A stretch of 64,000 bases of DNA from Bathymodiolus brooksi (Eukaryota > Mollusca > Bivalvia > Mytilida > Modiolidae): contig OY804579.1 in assembly GCA_963680875.1 (NCBI GenBank), positions 19,639,804 to 19,703,803 of the forward strand, read 5' to 3'. This document shows positions 53,981-63,757 of this stretch, in pieces (within the stretch, counting starts at the first letter, position 1; each line of letters opens with the position of its first letter). Both the position numbers and the translations under genes were made by a program. A model generated the notes under the pieces. The model had not been told where the DNA came from. It saw nothing but the letters and a program-made list of their open reading frames with translations, and ran no database searches.

Positions 53981-55240
53981 ATTTTGACCGATTATGCAAA
54001 TTAGAAAAAAGGGGGGATGAAATTTTAAAAAAATCTTCTCTGAAACTACTAAGCCAATCTCAACCAAACTTTGCTGAAATGATCCTTAGGTGGTCCCCTT
54101 TCAAAATTGTGTCCGTCAGCACCGTCCTGTATCCAAGATGGCCGCCATTACTAAAAATAGAAATTTCTTCAAATGGCCAAAACTGCTCTATTTTAAGCCA
54201 GAAAGTGCCCAAATTTGAAGTGTATAAGCATAATGATGAGCTTTTTAGCATATATTACGGGATTTTTTATGAACTTTGAACTTTTACCGATTTTGACCGA
54301 TTATGCAAATTAGAAAAAAGGGGGGATGAAATTTAAAAAAAATCTTCTCCTCTGAAACTATTAGGTCAATCTCAACCAAACTTTGCTGAAATGATCCTTA
54401 GGTGGTCCCCTTTAGAAATTGTGTCCGTCAGCGCCGTCCTGTATCCAAGATGGCCGCCATTACTAAAAATAGAAATTTCTTCAAATGGCCAAAACTGCTC
54501 TATTTTAAGCCAGAAAGTGCCCAAATTTGAAGTGTATAAGCATAATGATGAGCTTTTTAGCATATATTACGGGATTTTTTATGAACTTTGAACTTTTACC
54601 GATTTTGACCGATTATGCAAATTAGAAAAAAGGGGGGATGAAATTTTAAAAAAATCTTCTCCTCTGAAACTATTAGGTCAATCTCAACCAAACTTTGCTG
54701 AAATGATCCTTAGGTGGTCCCCTTTAAAAATTGTGTCCGTCAGCGCGTCCTGTATCCAAGATGGCCGCCATTACTAAAAATAGAAATTTCTTCAAATGGC
54801 CAAAACTGCTCTATTTTAAGCCAGAAAGTGCCCAAATTTGAACTGTATAAGCATAATGATGAGCTTTTTAACGGGATTTTTTATGAACTTTGAACTTTTA
54901 CCGATTTTGACCGATTATGCAAATTAGAAAAAAGGGGGGATGAAATTTTAAAAAAATCTTCTCCTCTGAAACTATTAGGTCAATCTCAACCAAACTTTGC
55001 TGAAATGATCCTTAGGTGGTCCCCTTTAAAAATTGTGTCCGTCAGCGCCGTCCTGTATCCAAGATGGCCGCCATTACTAAAAATAGAAATTTCTTCAAAT
55101 GGCCAAAACTGCTCTATTTTAAGCCAGAAAGTGCCCACATTTGAAGTGTATAAGCATAATGATGAGCTTTTTAGCATATATTACGGGATTTTTTATGAAC
55201 TTTGAACTTTTACCGATTTTGACCGATTATGCAAATTAGA
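53981..55240 (+). repeat. About 310-bp tandem repeat, 4 copies plus a partial fifth
   Basis: The marker ATTATGCAAATTAGAAAAAA recurs at 53991, 54300, 54612, 54914 and 55227. Units contain AAGATGGCCGCCATTACTAA and AGTGTATAAGCATAATGATG. Very similar to each other, with a 9-base loss in the third. Part of the repeat copy 53135-56235. Confidence 0.93.
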
Positions 55241-56232
55241 AAAAAAGGGGGGATGAAATTAAAAAAAATCTTCTCCTCTGAAACTACTGAGCCAATCTCA
55301 ACCAAACTTTGCTGAAATGATTCTTGAGTGGTCCTCTTCCAAAATTGTGTCCGGCATTTCAGAACACCGACCAAGATGGCCGCCACAGCCGAACTTAATT
55401 TAACATAGGACCCTATGGGAAATTCCCATAAAAATATTTTTGTCTTAAACCATTTGCTCAATAAGAACAAAATTTTGATGAAATAGTCATTGGATGGTTC
55501 TCTTCCAAAAATGTGTCTGGCGGTTCGACCCATCTATCCATTATTTTTTTTTACCTGCAATTTTGAAGTAAATCTGATTACCCATCTTGGAGTTCTCGAC
55601 CTTTTTTCATCAAATTTATAAAAAAAAAAATAATACTTTTCATCTTATATTTCAAAAACTATAAGAGATAAAGGTTAAGTTTAAATTTCAAAAATTTGCA
55701 GCATGTCAAGATCTTCCTACCCTGCAATTTTGAAGTAAATCCAATTACCCATTTTGGAGTTATTGCCCTTTTTTCATCAAAATGTTCTCAATTTTAATAC
55801 TATCATCTTATATCTCAAAAACTATTAGAGATAGAGGGAAAGTTTAAACTGCAAAAATGTTCAGCATGTCAAGATCTACAAAAAATTTCCCACAGTTAAA
55901 AATGTGCGACAGCTGTGAAGAGTTATTCCTCTTGAAATGCATATTTTTGTTGACTCACTGCTTTTGGTTACTCAAATAATCAAAGGGAAGCAACTCTATT
56001 ACAAAATGTGAAGTAGGAAAAGCTAAATTTTGAGAATCATTGACATATATGTTTTTTTACAGCAATTTTGATAACTTACATTAAAGGGGGAACCCCTGCC
56101 CACATTTTTTTGTAGAAGGGGTCTGCAATGACGAAGGCTACATTTGTTAATTTTTTTTACCGAAGTTATCAAGTTTTATTGACTGAAGTTGTTATTATAC
56201 CCAGGTGACCTATACAGGCTCCTGGGAGCCTC

Positions 56233-57928
56233 TAGTATTGGAGTTACCTCCCTTTTTTACATTGGAGTTATCTCCGTTTTTTATATTGGAGTTATCTCCC
56301 TTTTTTACATTGGAGTTATCTCCCTTTTTACATTGGAGTTATCTCCCTTTTTTATATTGGAGTTATCTCCCTTTTTTATATTGGAGTTATCTCCTTTTTT
56401 ATATTGGAGTTGTCTCCCTTTTTTATATTGGAGTTATCTCCCTTTTTTATATTGGAGTTATCTCCCTTTTTTATATTGGAGTTATCTCCCTTTTTTATAT
56501 TGGAGTTATCTCCCTTTTTTACATTGGAGTTATCTCCCTTTTTTATATTGGAGTTACCTCCCTTTTTTATATTGGAGTTGTCTCCCTTTTTTATTTTGCA
56601 CGATTGCATTGCAATCTATTAAATAAGAGTTACCTCTCTTTTTAAAATTTTGCACGATTGCTTTGCAATCTATTAAATTGGAGTTGTCTCCCTTTTTTAT
56701 ATTGGAGTTACCTCCTTTTTTTACATTGGAGTTATCTCCCTTTTTACATTGGAGTTATCTCCCTTTTTTTATATTGGAGTTATCTCCCTTTTTTATATTG
56801 GAGTTATCTGCCTTTTTATATTGGAGTTGTCTCCCTTTTTTAAATTTTGCACGATTGCATTGCAATCTATTAAATTGGAGTTGTCTCCCTTTTTTATATT
56901 GGAGTTATCTCCCTTTTTTATATTGAAGTTATCTCCCTTTTTATATTGGAGTTATCTCCCTTTTTTATATTGGAGTTATCTCCCTTTTTTATATTGGAGT
57001 TATCTCCCTTTTTTATATTGGAGTTGTCTCCCTTTTTTATTTTGCACGATTGCATTGCAATCTATTAAATAAGAGTTACCTCTCTTTTAAATTTTGCACG
57101 ATTGCATTGCAATCTATTAAATTGGAGTTGTCTCCCTTTTTTATATTGGAGTTGCCTCCCTTTTTTACATTGGAGTTATCTCCCTTTTTACATTGGAGTT
57201 ATCTCCCTTTTTTATATTGGAGTTATCTCCCTTTTTTATATTGGAGTTATCTGCCTTTTTATATTGGAGTTGTCTCCCTTTTTTATATTGGAGTTATCTC
57301 CCTTTTTTTATATTGGAGTTATCTCCCTTTTTTATAGTGGAGTTATCTCCCTTTTTTATATTGGAGTTATCTCCTTTTTTATAGTGGAGTTATCTCCCTT
57401 TTTTATATTGGAGTTACCTCCCTTTTTTATATTGGAGTTACCTCCCTTTTTTATATTGGAGTTACCTCCCTTTTTTACAATGGAGTTATCTCCCTTTTTT
57501 ATATTGGAGTTATCTCCCTTTTTTATATTGGAGTTACCTCCCTTTTTTCCATTGGAGTTATCTCCCTTTTTACATTGGAGTTATTTCCCTTTTTTATAAT
57601 GGAGTTGTCTCCCTTTTTTATTTTGCACGATTGCATTGCAATCTATTAAATAAGAGTTACCTCTCTTTTTTAAATTTTGCACGATTGCATTGCAATCTAT
57701 TAAATTGGAGTTACCTCCCTTTTTTATTTTGTGTGATTGCATTGCAATCTATTAAATTGGAGTGACCTCCCTTTTTTAAAATTTTGCATGATTGCAATCT
57801 ATTAAATTGGAGTGACCTCCCTTTTTTAAAATTTTGCATGATTGCAATCTATTAAATTGGAGTTACCTCCCTTTTTGTTATTTTGTGCGATTGCATTGCA
57901 ATCTTAGATTAGAGTTACCTCCCTTTTT
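56233..57928 (+). repeat. 24-bp minisatellite with 31-bp interruptions
   Basis: Unit TTGGAGTTATCTCCCTTTTT plus TATA, roughly 60 copies, broken at intervals by TTTTGCACGATTGCATTGCA plus ATCTATTAAAT blocks. Period 24 keeps frames open on both strands, giving spurious repeats such as LELSPFFI. It begins exactly at the 3' end of a Helitron-like copy (56235) and ends at the KRBA2-type transposon. Confidence 0.95.
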
Positions 57929-58030
57929 GCTCACCAGGCAATCGTTTCACTAAAGGTGGTAAGTCGTAAACGTAGAGGTAAGTGTACTCTTAAGAGTTAC
58001 GACCGTTTCACTATTAGTTACGACTTGCGA

Positions 58031-59430
58031 TAAAAAGTGATCGCAGAGTTAAGAGTGGTGGTAGGTACTCGTAAGTCGTAAATCATAAACCTATTTTTGA
58101 AGAGAAGAATTGATATCTGTATATTTTTAATATGAACATTGATCAAATGAAGCTCTCACAATTTTTATATTTCGAGAGCCATAACAAATCATTAAAACAG
58201 CTATGTACACATTATTGTTTGTTTCAGTTCCGCATTTACAATATCAACATATTTTATTAACAAGGGTATTTAGAAGAAATTTCAAGAAATGAACGATATC
58301 GGGTACATGTACAAACAATGGCTAAAAAATATATTTAAGCACAAACAGAGGGCGCATTACATTTGCGTGTATTTGGGGATTAACAGGTATTCCACTTGCA
58401 CGGAGAAAGAGCATTACAATTGTCTGTAAAATATACCTGAGAGTTTGTTTTTTTTTACATTTGTGCGGATTGCCTGTTATTTAGAATATACATGTATTTA
58501 ATTTATTCATAGCATTTTCTGCATTTTGCAGCATGACTGACGATGCAATATGGATTATTCACCACTTTCGTCAGCCTTTAAAATAAAAAAAAAATGATAT
58601 AAGAATAACATACAAATATATGAAATATAAATTTAAAAAAAGATTAATTTGTGAATTTGCAACATACATGTATAAAAGAAAGAAAAAAACAATAATTTTG
58701 AAGGCAACAGATATTTCTACAGTCCAAATGTTAAAATGCATTGGTAGTTTTTATTGATTATATAACACTATGAATATAAATCAACAGTACATGTACATGT
58801 TAAGGTTTAATATTGTAAGATGTGTATTTTTGTTGTTTTATGTGTTGATGAAACATTATTTTATATGTGTGAATACAGTCATGCAATAAAACTACACATA
58901 TACTACTCCCCCCGTGGTGGGCAGGGGTTACAGATTAAGTGATTTCTGTCTGGCAAATGAGGTAGAGGTAAAAAAGAAGTTGCTGCAACAGTGCTTATGA
59001 AAACCATAAAATATTATGAAAATACGAAATATACTTTAAAGAAAGGTAAAAAGAAATTCCGCACAATTGTCATGTGTTTATGTTCTTCACGTAAATGTAA
59101 GATTTTTTCCGTGCAATTGAAATGCACCGCAAACGGAATATCGATGCAGAATGTGAATGTATTGCCAAATTAATGGTCACATTTTTGAAATTTCCCCTTG
59201 CAAATAGCATGAAATTTATTAAAATATATTCCATAAAATAAATTTCTTCTCAAATTTTGGTAAAATTTTACACTTAACAATTTTTTTCTAATAGCTTTGG
59301 TTTATTCATTTGAAAAATCACTTTAGAGTTTTAGAATTAGTTAAATATTAAAAAATGTATTTTAACACATTTAAAATGTGATTATTAATGTAATCAGCTT
59401 CCGAACAATTAATGTAATCAGCTTCCAGGC
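58031..59430. other. Left non-coding arm of the 5.8-kb transposon
   Basis: Between the left inverted end and the left palindrome cluster. AT-rich, no transposase-like reading on either strand and no PTP Q-loop exon. Confidence 0.5.
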
Positions 59431-59587
59431 AATCTCTAACTTTAGGCATTCTATAGAATGCCTGAAAGTTTTAGGCATTCTGAAGAATGACTGGCATTTT
59501 TAGGCATTTTATAAATTGCCTGAAATTTGTAGTCATTCTATTGAATGCCTGAAAAAAAAGTTGTAAATTCAATAAATTGCCTTGTAT
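59431..59587. repeat. Subterminal palindrome cluster, left side
   Basis: Four or more short palindromes built on AGGCATTCTATAGAATGCCT with point changes (59447-59465 is the cleanest). The same units recur at 63427-63567, the other side of the transposase gene. Such repeated subterminal motifs often serve as transposase binding sites; that role here is inference. Confidence 0.7.
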
Positions 59588-61115
59588 TTTGACACATTTA
59601 ATGAACAAAAACTGTTTATTTATCAAAAGTGGAAAAATATAAATTATGCAAACAAAAAGTAAGAGATTAGGTTTGATATTAAATTCCACACAAATTAATT
59701 TACAATTTTTTTAAAAAAAATTTAGTTCACTTTTTACTTGTTCATGCAGGTAATGTTTGGATGACAACGGCTATTACACATCAGTCCATTTTTTCTACAC
59801 AAACATCTTTTCGTGTTGTATCTGGACTTCCCACTAGCACTACAACCACACTTTGTAAAGCCTTGGCCATCACATATTGAGGCATCACTAACTGCTTGTC
59901 TCAGAGAAATTTCCGTTTAAAGTTGAACAGTGTCCTTAGCTAAAAAGTTATTATCGGAAAGTTCAAATTGGTTTCTGGTATAAAGCCCACATAATACACC
60001 TGACTTTGTTCCAAGTTTATAGCCATGTTCCTCCCTGCTCAAGACTACAGCCAGCAAATTACGTGGATCACCCTTCCCGCTGTCAACCATAGGGATGGGG
60101 ATAAGAATATTTTTTCCGACTTCAACCTCGGTTAAAATTCTTTCGGACAGATTTCTCATTCTGTTGGCCTGCCTTCTCATAGATTCGGAAGCATTTCGTC
60201 TCTCCTCAGAAATAACTTCCTCATTGAAACACAAATGACATACCACCAAATCAGCATTGGCCTTTGAACACATTGAACATTTTACTTTGACAAAACATGA
60301 TTTTTCACATACTGTGCAAATTTAAATTTCAAGCCCGTCATCTTGAGTGTCTGGTTGATCTAAATGACCAGGAGCCCTTAAATCATTTCCTTCCTCTTCA
60401 GCACGATTAAGGTGTTTCACTAAATCTTCCTCGGATTCTAACGAGCAAAGAAGTCCATGTGCTGTAAATTCACGTCCGTTGTCTGATTGAAGGATATGTG
60501 GAGCTCCAAAAAGTAAAAATATGTCCAACAGTTGAAAACCAACTTCTGCTGCAAGCTTTAAAGTAAGTGGACGTAAGACAGCAAACTTAGTGAGATGATC
60601 TTGATAATGCAAAATGAACTTAAAGTCACCATCACGCATGGACTGCATATCAACTAAATCTACTTGTCCTCGACTGTTAAAATCCTTGATAAGAAGTAGT
60701 TTGACGACTAGGCCCTTACTTGCATTTTTTCTCTTTTTCAGTTGACATTCCTCGCACATTTCTTTGAATAAATTCAGGACATTTCTTGTAACATTAGCAT
60801 ATTTCTTATTAACCCCCTTTAACATTTTATCTCTTTCTCCATGTCCAGTATTCAGATGAGCCCTCAAGACAATGCTGTACATTTCTTCAGCAAAGGCATA
60901 ATAAGGAATTGGGTCTGTAATTGCTTGTCTCTTTTTAATCAGTTTTTCAATTTTACCACACTATTACGTCAAATTTGAAGAAAAAAAATATGTTTTTTTC
61001 AATTGAATATCTTTATATGTCCCTTATAGAGCTCATACAGTTTTAAAACTTAAAGAAAAAACCCATTTACTTTTGTAGAACTCTACTCTTGCTGAGCATC
61101 TTTGGAAGTTTCATT

Positions 61116-62159
61116 GGATAATATGAAGCAGCCAGCCGCGATACTGGTACTACAATACTGGTAATACCAGTATTTTACCAGTAAATACTAGTATCCCAGT
61201 ATCTTCCAGAATTTTCCAGTATCTGCAATACTAGAAGATACTGGTCATTGCCAAAATATGAGTATTGTAGATACCGGAAGATTCTGGGAAATACTGGTAA
61301 TACCAGTATTGCAGATACTGGAAAATACTGGTAATACCAGTATTGCAGATACTGGAAAATACTGGTTATACCAGTATTGCAGATATTGGAAGATTAGGTA
61401 GAATTCCGGTTAACCCGAGTTTTTATGTCTACATTATACTAAAAGAATTGAATATAATTCATACTCATACGTCATTTCTGCTGTACATAACATAAGAGGC
61501 AAAAGCCCTGTAATGTCAAAATATTTTGTATGGTCCCTTAGAGTTTGATATATATTGGTAAGGTAATTTGACATGACTGGGCGGAGCCTAATACTAACGG
61601 TAAATACAATGAGCTGTGATTTACAGTTAGAATTAGGCTCTGCCCACTCGTGTCAAATTGCCAGATACTAGAGTTTCCAGTATTGTGTGTTTTGCAATAC
61701 TAGTATTACCAGTATTGCTGGATGAAGAATACTGGAGCTTCCAGTATTGTGTGTTTTACAATACTAGTATTACCAGTATTGCTGGATGAAGAATACTAGA
61801 GTTTCCAGTATTGTGTGCTTTACAATACTAGTATTACCAGTATTGTTGGATGAAGAATACTGGAGCTTCCGGTATTGTGTATAGATCAACGATTCTGGTA
61901 TTCCAGTATTGTAAATGCACGATACTGGTACATCCAGTATTGTATAGGTACGATACTGGTATTACCAGTATTGTAACATTACAATACTGGTATTTCTAGT
62001 ATTGTACAGTGTTACAATACTGTTATTACCAGTATTGTAGTAATATTTACAATACTGGTATTTCCAGTATTGTGAATATTATAATACTGGTAATACCAGT
62101 ATTGTAAATATTACAATACTGGTAATACCAGTATCGCGGCCGGCTGCTTCATATTATCC
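61116..62159. mobile_element. Non-autonomous element filled with palindromic ACTGGTAATACCAGT units
   Basis: Ends are inverted repeats: GGATAATATGAAGCAGCC, one mismatch (A/G), then GCCGCGATACTGG, exact except for that base. Direct repeats GTTTCATT flank it at 61108-61115 and 62160-62167, an 8-bp target duplication as in hAT, P or Merlin transposons. The interior is mostly tandem and inverted copies of AATACTGGTAATACCAGTATT with spacers. No coding frame. It sits inside the intron of the transposase pseudogene. Confidence 0.85.
61565..61659. repeat. Inverted repeat hairpin inside the palindromic element
   Basis: Imperfect arms of about 40 bases (AATTTGACATGACTGGGCGG on the left; complement on the right ending GTGTCAAATT) around a short loop ACAATGAGCTGTG. 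It interrupts the ACTGG palindrome array. Confidence 0.7.
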
Positions 62160-62577
62160 GTTTCATTTTGCTCTCGTTTATATGGTTGAAAAGTTATAAG
62201 AAAATACAGTTATTATTGTCAAAAACGGTAGTAAATGGTGTGCTCATTGAGACATTCATTAAAAACTGCAATCAATTTTGACAAATAATGAACCCTGTAT
62301 AGCTAAGTTAATATAACACTCGTTTCGGCCCATACCACTCTTATGTGCGGTCGTATAAAAAGTCAACAAAGTAATCAGATTATTTTGAACTTTCCAGCAA
62401 AGGTAGATTTTGGCATGCATGATTATATTTGTTCAATGAATGGAAGACAGACGGACTAATTAACCAAGGACGTCGATTGGTAAAAAACAGCTCAAATGTC
62501 ATGTGACCTTAAAACCATGTATTTGGCCATTTGCAGAATTTAAATTAACGGCAATCTTGGTACTTTGTTAGTTTATT

Positions 62578-62890
62578 ACCACTGGGTCAAAGCCACTGTC
62601 TGGTGGACTCTTAGTCAACAGTCCCCGAGGGTATTCACCACCCCAGTATCCAAGTACTTCGGCACGAAAAACAGATATTATTTTGAAAATTGACAATATC
62701 TAAAATTTTCGAAATTTATAAAACTAAGGAGTATCTCCTTCGTGCAAAGCTCTGTCTTTAGCTGGTTTTGGCTTTACTGTTTAGGCCCTTCAGGTTATTT
62801 GTTCTCAATCAGACATTGTTCTTTCAGTTTTTGATCTTCCAAATCTTTTTACTTTATCTGCACTGATGAGACATAAATTGTTGAAATGAC
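62578..62890 (+). repeat. Dispersed bivalve-type repeat (CCACTGGGTC ... CACTGATGAG)
   Basis: Starts ACCACTGGGTCAAAGCCACT, then CCCCGAGGGTATTCACC and ACTTCGGCACGAAA, and ends CTGCACTGATGAG. I recognise this order from abundant mussel repeats, from memory only. No open frame. It lies in the transposase intron; the flanking segment CATTTGCAGAATTTAAATTA occurs before (62529) and after (62891) it. Confidence 0.5.
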
Positions 62891-63261
62891 CATTTGCAGA
62901 ATTTAAATTAACTGCAATCTCAGTCCTTTGATAGTTTGCTTACCTTTGAATATAGTAGTAATCCACTTTGTTTTCTTTTTCTCCAGTCTTTATTTTGTTT
63001 AGAATATTGTAGTATTTATCTCTTTTCCATATAGTTGATTTTGGATTAGACTCCAAAGTCTCACAAAGCTTATTAGTAAATGTTTGCTCATTGGAGAGCA
63101 CACTGCATTCTTCTGCCATGACAATTTTTACAGAATGATAAAATTAATTCAGTTTTGAGTGAAGACAAACTCACCCTAAGATAATGTTGACAACAATTTT
63201 AACCTGTTCAATTAGTTATACATAAATAAAGCCTAGGGGTATTTTCTTATATGTAAAAACA

Positions 63262-63330
63262 TGATAATCTCCTTCTTCATGATTAAGAATGAGCAAAGCG
63301 AGTACTTAATCATGAAGGAGGGGATTATCA
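63262..63330. repeat. Hairpin with GAGCAAAGCGAG loop
   Basis: Arms TGATAATCTCCTTCTTCATG and CATGAAGGAGGGGATTATCA with ATTAAG/CTTAAT inside; loop AATGAGCAAAGCGAGTA. Inside the 5.8-kb transposon, between the transposase start and the right palindrome cluster. Confidence 0.85.
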
Positions 63331-63426
63331 TTTTCTTACAATCTTTCTTATAAACATTCAATATGACATAATGTATTGGACAAAACTGTGAATTTCTTTT
63401 ATTTAAAGTATTAGTAATAACATTCA

Positions 63427-63567
63427 GGCAATTTATTGAAAACAGCTAAAAAAATTCAGGCATTCTATAGAATGACTAGATATTTTTAGGCATTCAATAG
63501 AATTCCTATTGATGTTAGGCATTCTATAGATTGCCTAAAATTACAGTCATTCTACAGAATGCCTGAT
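63427..63567. repeat. Subterminal palindrome cluster, right side
   Basis: Counterpart of the cluster at 59431-59587, with AGGCATTCTATAGAATGACT and close variants four times, spaced 30-40 bases apart. Confidence 0.7.
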
Positions 63568-63757
63568 TCTTTAAATCGCCTGTAACATATACAATGTATT
63601 ATTACCTCCACTATAGGAGATGTTACTTGTCGCAAGTCGTAAGTCGTAACTGAGTTTAGGACTAGTTTAGTGAAACGCACGTATACGTGCACATAAGGAA
63701 ATCTTAAGAGTGATTTTAGACTTACGATTTACGATCACTTTAGTGAAAAGGTCGCCT

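Larger units (their letters stand above)
53135..56235 (+). mobile_element. Helitron-like family A, copy 4
   Basis: Best 5' end: AGCTCACCTGACCCAAAGGG plus TCATGTGAGCT, a hairpin, then CCATCACTTGGCGTCCGTCG. 3' CCCAGGTGACCTATACAGGC, TCCTGGGAGCCT then CTAG followed by T. Contains the 165-bp and 310-bp subrepeats. Begins 24 bases after exon 29. Confidence 0.68.
59734..63119 (-). pseudogene. KRBA2/Ginger-like integrase transposase, inactivated
   Basis: Minus-strand reading. First exon 63119-62944 starts MAEECSVLSNEQTFTNKLCE and ends YYYIQR at a donor GTAAGC; an intron filled by other repeats follows. The second exon starts near 60974 (FDVI), with an acceptor AG apparently changed to AA and a frameshift near 60962. 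It then reads KIEKLIKKRQAITDPIPYY, an HHCC zinc-binding integrase N-domain (AHLNTGHGERDKM, CEECQLKKRK), then RGQVDLVDMQS and LQSDNGREFTA, the first two Asp of a DDE integrase core. The segment that should carry the third acidic residue seems deleted in frame after GREFTA. In-frame stops at 60322-60324 and 59914-59916 divide the remainder, which ends with a Cys-rich tail (KCGCSASGKSRYNTKRC, RKNGLMCNSRCH) like those on invertebrate KRBA2-type transposases. Stop codon at 59734-59736. Not functional as read. Confidence 0.82.
57936..63757 (-). mobile_element. DNA transposon (about 5.8 kb) carrying the KRBA2-like transposase
   Basis: Both ends share, in inverted orientation, an ordered motif set: AGGC end, TTTCACTAAAG, GTAAGTC, CACTCTTAAGA or TACTCTTAAGA, a second CGTTTCACTA, then AGTTACGACTT(R)CGA, over about 95 bases at the left (57936-58030) and 135 at the right (63623-63757). 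Inside each end lies a cluster of AGGCATTCTATAGAATGCCT-type palindromes. The broken transposase lies between. No clear target-site duplication: the left flank reads GCTCACC, the right flank GGCCTTTAGG. End positions are inferred from the inverted match. Confidence 0.7.

Noticed and set aside
54060..55205. Frames on both strands within the 310-bp tandem
   Set aside because: Repeat-derived; same peptide recurs with each unit on each strand.
56189..57599. Overlapping frames with LELSPFFI and YLPFLYWS repeats
   Set aside because: Translation of the 24-bp minisatellite on both strands; hydrophobic by composition, not a membrane protein.
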